NCBI RefSeq assembly: GCF_032670585.1 | Contig: NZ_JAVQHL010000001.1 | Span: 682,001 to 746,000 of the forward strand | Source of the DNA: Ostreiculturibacter nitratireducens | Lineage (GTDB): Bacteria > Pseudomonadota > Alphaproteobacteria > Rhodobacterales > Rhodobacteraceae | DNA: 64,000 nt | Direction of reading: 5' to 3' | Shown here: positions 40,902 to 48,455 of the stretch, one piece after another | Layout of the letters: every line of letters starts with the position of its first letter | Numbering within the stretch: position 1 is the first letter of the stretch | Program-made: the position numbers and the translations under genes | Notes under the pieces: model-generated | The model's input: the letters and a program-made list of their open reading frames with translations, nothing else | Database searches by the model: none | What the model was told of the DNA's origin: nothing

Positions 40902-41966
40902 TCAATCCTCGTCGCCCGCGATCAGAAAGATCTCGCCGGACGCCTCCATCTCCCTGATGCGCGCCACAATGGCGCTCATCGCCTCCTCGGCGTCCTTCTC
41001 CTTGACCTTGCCAAGGGCTTCCATCTCTTCCCGGATATTCGCCGCCATCCGCTGCGAGATATTGGCGAGGATGAACTCCACCGACTTCGCGTCCTCACCC
41101 TTCGCGCCCGCCAATGCAGCAACCAGAACGGCCTGATCGACGGCCCGCGTTATCTTCGGCACATCGCGCGCGTCGATCCGCATGGGGATGTTCGTGAAGG
41201 TGAAGATCGCCTTCTTCACCTCCTCGGCAAAGACCCTGTCTTCCTCCTCGAGGCCCTTCAGCACCGCTTCCCGCGTCACGGCCTTGGAATAGTTCAGGAT
41301 GGCGCCGACGCGGTCCACGGGCTTCGTGTCGAATGCCTTGGCTGGCTGTGCATCAAGTTGCACGGCAAGCGACAGCCCGATCCTCCGCACTGTCTCCGGG
41401 TCCACGTTTCCGGTCAGCGACACCGCGTAGGCGATCCTCCGGGCCTTCTCGCCAGGGAGCCTCCCCAGAAGGTCCGCGGCCTTGGACACTGCGAGCTTCG
41501 AGAGCATGACAGCGCCCACCTCGACGGATTCCGCCTCCAGAACCGGGAGGAGCCGGGAGGCATCGAGTCCGGAAATCCGCTCCCAGGGGTCACCCTTACC
41601 GGAAGCCCCTAGCATGCGCCGAAGCCGGTTCGAGGCCGAGGGCGACAGATGGCCGTCGAGCATCGTCAACGCCCCTTCGATCCCGCCCGGGAAAGAAAGG
41701 CCGATTGCGTCGAGTTCGCGGACGAATTCCTCAACGACCGCCTGCAGAGTATCGCGGTCAATCAGGCGCATCTCCGCGAAGTCCTCTGTCAGTCTCTCCT
41801 GAAGCTCTTCGGGAAGCTCCGCGATCGGCAGCGACGCGCCCTGCGACACGAGAAGCCGCACGATCACTGCCGCCTTCTGCCTTTTCGTCAACGGGAGGGG
41901 CCGCGGCGCCGCACCTGTTACCGGAGCGGCGCCGAAGCCGGGCAAGGGCGCAAGCGAAGACAACAC
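40902..41966 (-). CDS. fliG: FliG-family flagellar motor switch protein (orphan gene)
   Basis: A 354-residue FliG protein of the flagellar C-ring. The N-terminal LTKRQKAAVIVRLL block (FliG N), the middle-domain region, and the C-terminal FliG-C block (IFTFTNIPMRIDARDVPKITRAV and SQRMAANIREEMEALG) are present; the family-typical EExFVFEDI segment reads EEVKKAIFTFTNI. It stands alone, away from any other flagellar gene in the window. The start is GTG at 41966 or TTG at 41963; both use GGAG, which lies at the edge of a hairpin. Confidence 0.85.
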   Translation of the reverse strand: MLSSLAPLPGFGAAPVTGAAPRPLPLTKRQKAAVIVRLLVSQGASLPIAELPEELQERLTEDFAEMRLIDRDTLQAVVEEFVRELDAIGLSFPGGIEGALTMLDGHLSPSASNRLRRMLGASGKGDPWERISGLDASRLLPVLEAESVEVGAVMLSKLAVSKAADLLGRLPGEKARRIAYAVSLTGNVDPETVRRIGLSLAVQLDAQPAKAFDTKPVDRVGAILNYSKAVTREAVLKGLEEEDRVFAEEVKKAIFTFTNIPMRIDARDVPKITRAVDQAVLVAALAGAKGEDAKSVEFILANISQRMAANIREEMEALGKVKEKDAEEAMSAIVARIREMEASGEIFLIAGDED

Positions 41967-41972
41967 AAAACT

Positions 41973-41993
41973 CCGGCCAATGGATATGGCCGG
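41973..41993 (-). promoter_or_regulatory. Hairpin at the fliG ribosome-binding site
   Basis: In the message CCGGCCA-N7-TGGCCGG forms a perfect 7-bp stem that includes the first bases of the CGGAG Shine-Dalgarno of fliG. AGTTTTGTGTT follows, so it could also end the transcript of the small secreted-protein gene upstream. Confidence 0.45.
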
Positions 41994-42011
41994 ACACTGG
42001 CACGGAAGCCG

Positions 42012-42026
42012 TTAACGGCGAATTAC
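42012..42026. promoter_or_regulatory. CtrA-like box upstream of fliG
   Basis: TTAA-CGGCGAA-TTAC matches the CtrA consensus TTAA-N7-TTAA except for the last base. It lies 46 bases upstream of the fliG start and 15 bases after the small secreted-protein gene. CtrA controls motility genes in Rhodobacterales. The half-site mismatch makes this tentative. Confidence 0.45.
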
Positions 42027-42040
42027 CCGCAGACTGGCGG

Positions 42041-42193
42041 TCAGCTTGTCTGGACGACGCAAGCTTTCGTCGCCTCATCCCAGACCTGGCCCTCGGCGCA
42101 GCTCATATTTGCCCGCTGCTCATGCCCGCAGCCCTGTGCGAAAGCCGCGACCGGCATCAAAGCGAGGGCAAGGGCGGAGAAAAGCGCTCTCAT
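42041..42193 (-). CDS. Small secreted cysteine-containing protein (50 aa)
   Basis: A 50-residue protein starting MRALFSALALALMPVAAFAQ, a clear signal peptide, followed by a 30-residue mature part GCGHEQRANMSCAEGQVWDE ending in ACVVQTS with three cysteines. The CxxGxxWDxxTxxC pattern looks like a minimal chitin-binding-like (CBM14) knot. The Shine-Dalgarno GAGGAGATCGAG precedes the ATG. It sits between purB and fliG; small proteins like this are often found next to purB in Rhodobacteraceae. Function unknown. Confidence 0.75.
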   Translation of the reverse strand: MRALFSALALALMPVAAFAQGCGHEQRANMSCAEGQVWDEATKACVVQTS

Positions 42194-42274
42194 CTCGATC
42201 TCCTCGGTTGACGATGCCCAAGGAGACCACGAGAGAGCCGATCCACAAAATCACGGGGCCGTTACCGGCCGGCT

Positions 42275-43582
42275 TCAGCCTTCGCCGAAGACGCGCCGGA
42301 AGATCGTGTCCACGTGCTTCGTGTGATAGCCGAGGTCGAATTTCTCCTCGATCTCGGCCTCCGACAGCGCCGCGCGAACTTCCGGGTCGGCCTTGAGTTC
42401 GGCCATGAAATCCGCCCCCTTTTCCCAGACCTTCATCGCGTTCCGCTGCACCATCGCATATGCGGCCTCGCGGCTGACGCCCTTCTGGGTCAGCGCCAGG
42501 AGCACGCGCTGCGAATGGATCAGCCCGCGGAACTTGTTCATGTTTGTCAGCATGTTCTCGGGGTAGACGAGAAGTTTGTCGATCACCCCGGTCAGCCGGT
42601 TCAGCGCGAAGTCGAGCGTGATCGTCGCGTCCGGCGCGATCCCCCGTTCGACCGAGGAATGGGAGATGTCCCGCTCGTGCCAGAGCGCCACGTTCTCCAT
42701 CGCCGGCACTACTGCCATTCGGACAAGACGGGCAAGCCCCGTCAGGTTCTCGGTCAGGACCGGGTTCCGCTTGTGCGGCATCGCAGAGGAGCCCTTCTGT
42801 CCGGGCGAGAAATACTCCTCCGCCTCGAGAACCTCGGTCCGCTGCAGGTGCCGGATCTCCACGGCGATTCGCTCGATCGAGCTCGCGATCACGCCGAGCG
42901 TGGCGAAGAACATCGCGTGACGGTCGCGCGGGATCACCTGGGTGGAAATCGGCTCCGGCCTCAGCCCCAGCTTCGCGCAGACATGTTCCTCGACCTTGGG
43001 ATCGATGTTCGCGAAGGTGCCGACGGCGCCCGAAATCGCCCCGGTCGCCACTTCCCAGCGCGCCTTTTCCAGGCGGTTCTTGTTCCGCTCCATCTCGGCA
43101 TAGGCACCGGCCATCTTGAGGCCGAAAGTCACCGGTTCGGCGTGGATGCCGTGGCTGCGGCCGATGCAGACCGTATCCTTGTGCTCGTAGGCGCGCTTCT
43201 TGAGGGCAGCCAGAAGCTTGTCCATGTCGGCCAGAAGGATGTCGGCGGCACGGACCAGCTGGATGTTCAGCGTCGTGTCCAGCACGTCGGACGACGTCAT
43301 CCCCTGATGGACGAACCGCGCCTCTTCCGAACCGATATGCTCTGCCAGATGCGTCAGGAACGCGATCACGTCGTGCTTCGTCACGGCCTCGATCTCGTCG
43401 ATCCGGGCGATGTCGAACTCCACGTCCTTCGCCTTCCAGACAGCTTCCGCGCTTTCCTTGGGGATCACGCCCAGTTCCGCCTGCGCGTCGCAGGCATGAG
43501 CCTCGATCTCATACCAGATCTTGAACTTGGTCTCGGGGGACCAGATGGCGACCATTTCGGGGCGGGAATAGCGCGGGATCAT
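42275..43582 (-). CDS. purB: Adenylosuccinate lyase
   Basis: PurB releases fumarate from SAICAR and from adenylosuccinate in purine synthesis. The 435-residue protein starts at MIPRYSRPEMVAIW (43582). GRSHGIHAEPVTFG, QGSSAMPHKRNP-type segment (KGSSAMPHKRNPVLTENL) with the signature Ser loop, and HERDISHSSVERG are diagnostic. A GC-rich gap separates it from the glycosyltransferase gene upstream. Confidence 0.97.
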   Translation of the reverse strand: MIPRYSRPEMVAIWSPETKFKIWYEIEAHACDAQAELGVIPKESAEAVWKAKDVEFDIARIDEIEAVTKHDVIAFLTHLAEHIGSEEARFVHQGMTSSDVLDTTLNIQLVRAADILLADMDKLLAALKKRAYEHKDTVCIGRSHGIHAEPVTFGLKMAGAYAEMERNKNRLEKARWEVATGAISGAVGTFANIDPKVEEHVCAKLGLRPEPISTQVIPRDRHAMFFATLGVIASSIERIAVEIRHLQRTEVLEAEEYFSPGQKGSSAMPHKRNPVLTENLTGLARLVRMAVVPAMENVALWHERDISHSSVERGIAPDATITLDFALNRLTGVIDKLLVYPENMLTNMNKFRGLIHSQRVLLALTQKGVSREAAYAMVQRNAMKVWEKGADFMAELKADPEVRAALSEAEIEEKFDLGYHTKHVDTIFRRVFGEG

Positions 43583-43662
43583 GAGGTGGCCTTTCTCGGG
43601 AAAAACAGGCCCCGCCCCCTTAGACCGCAAGCCGCCCGGTGGCAAGGGATGCAGGCGGGATG

Positions 43663-44613
43663 TCAGCGGTATGAGGCCACGCGGGCCCGATACCTCTCCT
43701 CCGTGCGTTCCTGCCAGCGCCGGATGGAGCCGTCGCCGAGCATTTCCTCCATCTTGAGGGCCAGCGCCGGCGCATAGCGCAGGATCGTGTCGTCCCGCTC
43801 GGCCGCCATCGCTCGCTCGGTGAAATAGGCGTCGTCGTGGCGCAGGTTCTCTTCCCCCTTCGGCGCCGCCCCCCGCCCCCGGTCGCGACGCGCCTGGTAG
43901 CTGTCCCAGGTCTTCACCGCATAATGGTTGTACTGCGCCATGCCGTGGCTGATCCGCTTCACCGGGAAGTTCCTCAGCTGCCGCCAGATCGGTCGTTCGT
44001 GGTCGATGTCAAACATGCTTCCATCCGCGCGCATGACCCGCAGGGGCAGCTTCGTGCCCCGATATCCCACCAGAGAGTGGTTGTGGATCTTCTTGTAGTC
44101 GCCGGGCCGCCGGGAAAGCGTCTTGACCGGTGCGTTGACCGGATGCGCCGTCTCGTGCCGGTAGTGGAACATGCCCGTGACGGGACCGGGCCGCCACTCT
44201 GCCTCCCCTCCGCTGCCGAAGGTCGCGGCGTTCAGGGCGATGACGTCGACATCCTCGGGCGCTTCGGCCACCAGCGCGTCGACGCCATGATCGCCGACAT
44301 GAACGTTCAGGAACTCGTCCGCGTCCAGCATCATCAGCCAGTCGGCGGAATCGATGTCATGCGCCGCCCGGATCTTCCTGTAGCCCTCGTGTTGCGGGAT
44401 CTCGCCGGGCTTCACGCGGTTCTTCACATGGGTGACGTAGCCCGCGGCGTCGAGCGCCGACAGAAGCCCCGCGGAGCCGTCGTCGCAGTCGTTCGACGCG
44501 ATGAATATCCGGTCGAATCCCAGGACGAGATGATGAGCCACGAATTCCAGCAGGAAGGGCCCCTCGTTTCGGATGCTCGAAAGAAGGTAGATCTTCGGCT
44601 TCGCCTCGGTCAC
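43663..44613 (-). CDS. Family 2 glycosyltransferase
   Basis: A 316-residue glycosyltransferase of the Glyco_tranf_2_4 type. IYLLSSIRNEGPFLLEFVAHH opens the GT-A fold, and LMMLDADEFL (about 90-99) carries the DxD nucleotide-sugar site. The start is GTG at 44613 with GGAGAG six bases upstream. No membrane segment is seen. Such genes are common single genes in Roseobacters; acceptor unknown. Confidence 0.85.
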   Translation of the reverse strand: MTEAKPKIYLLSSIRNEGPFLLEFVAHHLVLGFDRIFIASNDCDDGSAGLLSALDAAGYVTHVKNRVKPGEIPQHEGYRKIRAAHDIDSADWLMMLDADEFLNVHVGDHGVDALVAEAPEDVDVIALNAATFGSGGEAEWRPGPVTGMFHYRHETAHPVNAPVKTLSRRPGDYKKIHNHSLVGYRGTKLPLRVMRADGSMFDIDHERPIWRQLRNFPVKRISHGMAQYNHYAVKTWDSYQARRDRGRGAAPKGEENLRHDDAYFTERAMAAERDDTILRYAPALALKMEEMLGDGSIRRWQERTEERYRARVASYR

Positions 44614-44793
44614 TCCGGCCTCTCCGTGCCGCCGCTCTTGGCCGGAAGGAAGGCCCCGGCGCAGCCCCATATGACCCGGCAGCGGCATCGCTGGCAACAG
44701 CACCTGTCCGGCGCAAAAGCGGATGGCATTGAGCTGACCGCCTCAGTGCCATAGGTTCCCCGCCGATCACACCTCCAACAGGGGACACCGGAC

Positions 44794-45210
44794 TTGCGGC
44801 TATCGGATTTCGCTGGAACGTGGCGCCTGACGAAGCGCCTCCATGACCGCCGCGCCGGTGTCGAGGGGCACTTCGAGGGAGAGGCCCGCTTCACCCCCGC
44901 TGCAACCGGCCTCGCCTACGAGGAAACCGGCCTGCTCAGCCTTGCGGGCCAGCGACCCCTCGCAGCCGAGCGCCGCTACCTCTGGCGTGAGGAAGCCGGA
45001 AGGATCGCGGTCGATTATGCCGATGGCCGCCCGTTTCACGAGTTCGACGCGGACAATCCCGCCCCCCTCGCGGAGCATCTCTGCGCGCCGGACCACTATG
45101 CCGTCCGCTACGATTTCGCCGGCTGGCCCGAATGGGAAGCGGAATGGACCGTTACCGGTCCTCGGAAGGACTACCTGCTGCGGTGCCGCTACAGCCGCAG
45201 CGCGTCCTGA
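44794..45210 (+). CDS. DUF6314 family protein
   Basis: A 138-residue small beta-rich protein of the DUF6314 family, recognised by the LSDFAGTWRLTKRLHDR opening, Y-L-W and H-x-C-x-P-D-x-Y blocks, and the YDFAGWPEWEAEWTVTGPRKDY C-terminal block. It looks like a lipocalin-type ligand-binding or lyase fold, but no function is known. The start is TTG at 44794 behind AGGGGA. It stands alone between divergent and convergent genes. Confidence 0.75.
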   Translation: MRLSDFAGTWRLTKRLHDRRAGVEGHFEGEARFTPAATGLAYEETGLLSLAGQRPLAAERRYLWREEAGRIAVDYADGRPFHEFDADNPAPLAEHLCAPDHYAVRYDFAGWPEWEAEWTVTGPRKDYLLRCRYSRSAS

Positions 45211-45292
45211 AAGGCTGCGTGTCCCTGACGACGCTCCCGCACCGTCTCGGAGCTTGGGCGGGGCCTCCCGTGAAGAAGGCCCCGCATTGGTC

Positions 45293-46636
45293 TCAGACCT
45301 CGCCCATCAGGCGCGGATCGAACGGATAGGTGGTGAGGTTCTCGAAGCCCGTCTCCGTGACCAGGACCTGATCCTCGAGCTTGATCGAGAAATCCCCGCC
45401 TTCCGGGCTTACCAGGGCCTCTACGCAAAGAACCATGCCCGGTTCCAGCACGTAGTCGAAGGCACCCTCCTCCCAGTTGTCGGGATAGGCGACGAGAGGC
45501 CACTCGTCGCAGAGCCCGACCCCGTGCATCCGGCAGCCGTATTTCTGCTTCCGGAACTGCTCGTCCAGGTGATGACCGCCGAACGTCAGCTCCTTGATGC
45601 TGACACCCGGCTTCAGAAGCTGCATGTTCGTCATGATGTGCTCATGCGCATGCCGCATCGCGTAGATCATCGCGTTCGTCGGCTTCGCCTCGCCGATCCA
45701 CCAGGTCCGGCTGATGTCGATGCAGATGCCGTAGCTGCCGATGAGGTCCGTGTCGAAGGCAACGATCTCGTTCGGCTGGACGATCCGCGGTCCGCATTCC
45801 TGGAACCACGGGTTCGTCCGCGGCCCGGAGGCGAGAAGCCGCGTCTCGATCCATTCCCCGCCGCGCTTGATGTTCTCGGCGTGGAGCACGGCCCAGATGT
45901 CGTCCTCGCTCATGTTCCCGCGAGGCACGCCTTCCCGGGCCGCGCGCTCCATTTCAGCGACGGCCATCTCGCAGGCGTGGTGCGCACAGCGCATCGCCCG
46001 AATCTCGTCCTCGCTCTTGATGGCGCGGGTCTTTTCCGTGCATTCCTCGCCTTCCATCACCTCGAAGCCATGGGACTCAAGCGCGCGGAGCCCGTGGAGC
46101 ATGATCTTGTCCACGCCAAGCCGACGGTTGCCCTCGCCATGCGAGGCGATCAGGTCCTTCACCTCGGCCGCGAACTTGCGGGCCGCATCGCCCGCCCGGT
46201 CGCCCCTGTCGAAGTAGAAGAAATCCGCGCCGGACCGCTGTTCGCGGACGAGCGGGTTGAATTCCGACAGGAAGGGGGAGTTCTTGTAGTCCCAGATGAC
46301 CATGTAGCCGTCTGCGCAGAGAAGAACCGCGCGGAACGGGTTGTGCGTGTTCCAGAGCTGCATGTTCGTGGAGTCGGTCGCGTAGCGGATGTTCAGGGGG
46401 TCGAACATCAGTAGCCCGCCCCAGCCCCGCGCCACGATCGCCTGGGTCAGACGTTTCCAGCGGCTTTCCCGCATCCGCGTGAGGTCGGGCAGCACGAGGC
46501 CAGCCGCTTCCCATTCCCGGAAGGCCAACTGCGTCGGGCCGATTTCGATCCGGTTGTTGTCATTGGGGCTGCCGTCGCCCAGCGTCGTGCCCCGCGTCGG
46601 GTCGATCTTGCGGATGTCTCTGTAGTGCTCATTCAT
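45293..46636 (-). CDS. dddP: DMSP lyase DddP (M24 peptidase fold)
   Basis: A 447-residue M24 metallopeptidase-fold protein that I identify as DddP, which cleaves dimethylsulfoniopropionate to DMS and acrylate in the cytoplasm. Metal ligands D295 and D297 (FDTD), D307, H371, E406 and E421 and the catalytic base D377 fall at the exact residue numbers reported for Ruegeria lacuscaerulensis DddP, as I recall them. YGCRMHGVGLCDEWPLVAYP is a signature of the family. It is a cleavage enzyme, not a peptidase. The ATG is directly preceded by a hairpin that encloses the Shine-Dalgarno. No DMSP transporter or acrylate gene lies next to it. Confidence 0.93.
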   Translation of the reverse strand: MNEHYRDIRKIDPTRGTTLGDGSPNDNNRIEIGPTQLAFREWEAAGLVLPDLTRMRESRWKRLTQAIVARGWGGLLMFDPLNIRYATDSTNMQLWNTHNPFRAVLLCADGYMVIWDYKNSPFLSEFNPLVREQRSGADFFYFDRGDRAGDAARKFAAEVKDLIASHGEGNRRLGVDKIMLHGLRALESHGFEVMEGEECTEKTRAIKSEDEIRAMRCAHHACEMAVAEMERAAREGVPRGNMSEDDIWAVLHAENIKRGGEWIETRLLASGPRTNPWFQECGPRIVQPNEIVAFDTDLIGSYGICIDISRTWWIGEAKPTNAMIYAMRHAHEHIMTNMQLLKPGVSIKELTFGGHHLDEQFRKQKYGCRMHGVGLCDEWPLVAYPDNWEEGAFDYVLEPGMVLCVEALVSPEGGDFSIKLEDQVLVTETGFENLTTYPFDPRLMGEV

Positions 46637-46639
46637 GGA

Positions 46640-46670
46640 CGGGCCTCCTTTTCGGGAAAGGATTGGCCCG
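46640..46670 (-). promoter_or_regulatory. Hairpin enclosing the dddP ribosome-binding site
   Basis: In the message CGGGCC-AA-TCCTTT-CCCGA-AAAGGA-GGCCCG folds into about 12 bp with a two-base bulge, ending three bases before the ATG. The whole AAGGAGG Shine-Dalgarno is inside the 3' strand of the stem. A translation-level switch is plausible. Confidence 0.6.
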
Positions 46671-46702
46671 CCCTGCAACCCGCGTCCTGTCTGTTCACGA
46701 CG

Positions 46703-46722
46703 CGAAATGCCGTCGCATTTCG
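46703..46722. promoter_or_regulatory. Inverted repeat upstream of dddP
   Basis: CGAAATGC-CGTC-GCATTTCG, a perfect 8-bp inverted repeat with a 4-base centre, lies 67 bases upstream of the dddP start and 20 after the barrel gene stop. It may be an operator for dddP or the transcript end of the barrel gene. No T-run supports a terminator. Confidence 0.45.
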
Positions 46723-46742
46723 TCCCCGAAAGGGTCCGTCAA

Positions 46743-47333
46743 TCAGAACTTCATACCTATGCGCAGCATCACGGATTGGGATTTGATGTCACCCTCGTAT
46801 CCGGGGAAACCTGAATCCGTGTAGTCGGCGTCAAGACGCCGCTCAAGGTATTCGGCACCCACCGTAAACCGCTGAGCGAACTGATATTCCACGCCAAGAC
46901 CATAGTTCAGACCAGTCGCGTCTTCACTCACATTGGCCGGGTTTTCTTTCGAAATCCCATGCGTATAGCCAACCACACCGTAGAACAGCGCCTGCCCCAT
47001 CGCGTATCCGAGCCGCCCCTTGAGATCGAGGTAATCGCGCTGCAGGACGGTATGGTCGTTTGAATCGGTCTTCCAGGGCGAGTATGCAAGCTCACCACCG
47101 TAGACCATCGCTCCGGTCTGGACGTTATAGCCCAAGTAGGCTCCCGCGCCCGATCCGCTCGTATCGAAGATATCGTAGGGCGCGCCATTGTCGGTGACCT
47201 CGTTTCGGTCATCGGTACTGCCCGCCAAGACACCAATGTAGTAGCCGCTCCAGTCAGCCGGGGGTCCGGATTGCGCCGAGACCGGACTTGAAAAGCCTAT
47301 GCCTGCGAGGGCTGCGATCACCCAGTACTTCAT
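46743..47333 (-). CDS. Outer-membrane beta-barrel protein (OmpA/OmpW-like)
   Basis: A 196-residue protein with a signal peptide (MKYWVIAALAGIGFSSPVSA) followed by alternating aromatic and polar strands typical of an 8-stranded barrel: WSGYYIGVLAG near the start, and a C-terminal SVMLRIGMKF ending in Phe, the usual outer-membrane insertion signal. It belongs to the OmpA-like beta-barrel family of surface antigens. A possible relation to dddP, transcribed in the same direction after it, is only positional. Confidence 0.8.
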   Translation of the reverse strand: MKYWVIAALAGIGFSSPVSAQSGPPADWSGYYIGVLAGSTDDRNEVTDNGAPYDIFDTSGSGAGAYLGYNVQTGAMVYGGELAYSPWKTDSNDHTVLQRDYLDLKGRLGYAMGQALFYGVVGYTHGISKENPANVSEDATGLNYGLGVEYQFAQRFTVGAEYLERRLDADYTDSGFPGYEGDIKSQSVMLRIGMKF

Positions 47334-47546
47334 GGTTCTGCTCCTTTCGCCCCCCACGCGAAAAACTACGCCAGTTCCGATCGCAGCCAAAGAACGACAT
47401 CCAATGCGCGATTCGCGGCGAATCACCTGTTGCGACGGGGCAACTGCCTGATTTCGCGGATTCTCCATCTTCCGCCCCCTCAGACCGGCCGGATCGGCGC
47501 GATGAATCCTCTTTTCGCTAAGCCCCTGCGCCGATACCAAACAGGC

Positions 47547-48338
47547 ATGGCACCCGTTCTGCAGACCTCACTCCCCGCGCTTCCCTGGATGGACCCCCGG
47601 CTGTCCCGGCTTCCGGGCATCCTGCCGCTGGATCCGGCGCAATGGCTGATCGTCGACGAAGCCTATGCCGGGCAGATGGCCTTTCGCGACAGGCTGATCG
47701 CCGAACGCGCGAACGAGGTGCACGCTCTGACCAGCGCGGCGCTTCCCGCGGCCTCGGAGCTCTATGACCGCGTTCTGGCGGACCTGCCGCGCCTGGGTTT
47801 TGAACTTTCGAAGCGAACGGCGACCCGCCCCGACGGCGCCACCGTTCCGCTCAATCCCGATGAACCTCTCATGACGCTCGGACGGCTAGTCCAGGAGGAC
47901 CTCTGCCTGATGGAAGCCGGAGCCGACGGAGAGCATGTTCTGACCGGAGCGATCCTGTGTTTCCCGGCCTCGTGGACGCTCTCCGAGAAGCTCGGGCGGC
48001 CACTCGTCCGGATCCATGTTCCGGTGCCCTCGTACGACACAAACCTGGCTACGCGCGTGCAGCGTCTTTTCGACGCCGTCCGGCCGGAACGCCCGCTCTG
48101 GCGGATGAACTACCATCCTTACCAGGTGCCCGACCTCTTCCATCCGCGCCGCGAGAGCGATCCGAGGCCGGCACCGTCCGGCCCGGCTCCCTTTCTACGA
48201 TGCGAGCGGCAATGCCTGCTTCGGCTGCCCCGGACGGGAGCAGTCGTCTTCTCGATCCACACCTACATGGTCGCGATGGACAGCCTGCCGGCCGAGGCTC
48301 GCGCCCGCCTTCCGGACATGGCCCATTCAGCGGACTGA
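47547..48338 (+). CDS. DUF3445 haem-dependent oxidative N-demethylase-like protein
   Basis: A 263-residue protein of the DUF3445 family (haem-dependent oxidative N-demethylase alpha-subunit-like), which acts on methylated amines in the studied cases. PVLQTSLPALPWMDPRLSRL opens the conserved part; LVQEDLCLM, FPASWTLSEKLGRPL, HVPVPSYD and RMNYHPYQVPDLFHP are characteristic. I start at 47547, where conservation begins; an ATG at 47502 is an alternative. It is divergent from the barrel gene and convergent with glnA. No electron-transfer subunit is adjacent, so it probably uses partners encoded elsewhere. Confidence 0.82.
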   Translation: MAPVLQTSLPALPWMDPRLSRLPGILPLDPAQWLIVDEAYAGQMAFRDRLIAERANEVHALTSAALPAASELYDRVLADLPRLGFELSKRTATRPDGATVPLNPDEPLMTLGRLVQEDLCLMEAGADGEHVLTGAILCFPASWTLSEKLGRPLVRIHVPVPSYDTNLATRVQRLFDAVRPERPLWRMNYHPYQVPDLFHPRRESDPRPAPSGPAPFLRCERQCLLRLPRTGAVVFSIHTYMVAMDSLPAEARARLPDMAHSAD

Positions 48339-48389
48339 CGCCGCCTTCCGACGAACGCCACGCAACTTATCACCACTGCAAAACAGGAA

Positions 48390-48411
48390 GGGGGCGCCCA
48401 AGGGCGCCCCC
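48390..48411. terminator. Bidirectional terminator between DUF3445 gene and glnA
   Basis: GGGGGCGCCC-AA-GGGCGCCCCC, a perfect 10-bp stem with a 2-nt loop. On the plus strand AATGTTTT follows; on the minus strand TTCCTGTTTT follows. It serves both convergent genes. Confidence 0.88.
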
Positions 48412-48455
48412 AATGTTTTCTGCGGCAGGGTGCGTGGGTGCCACGCACCGCTTGC

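Noticed and set aside
45293..46636. Calling the M24-fold gene a Xaa-Pro aminopeptidase or ectoine hydrolase
   Set aside because: The DddP-specific residue set and signature segments, at the known numbering, fit DMSP lyase better.
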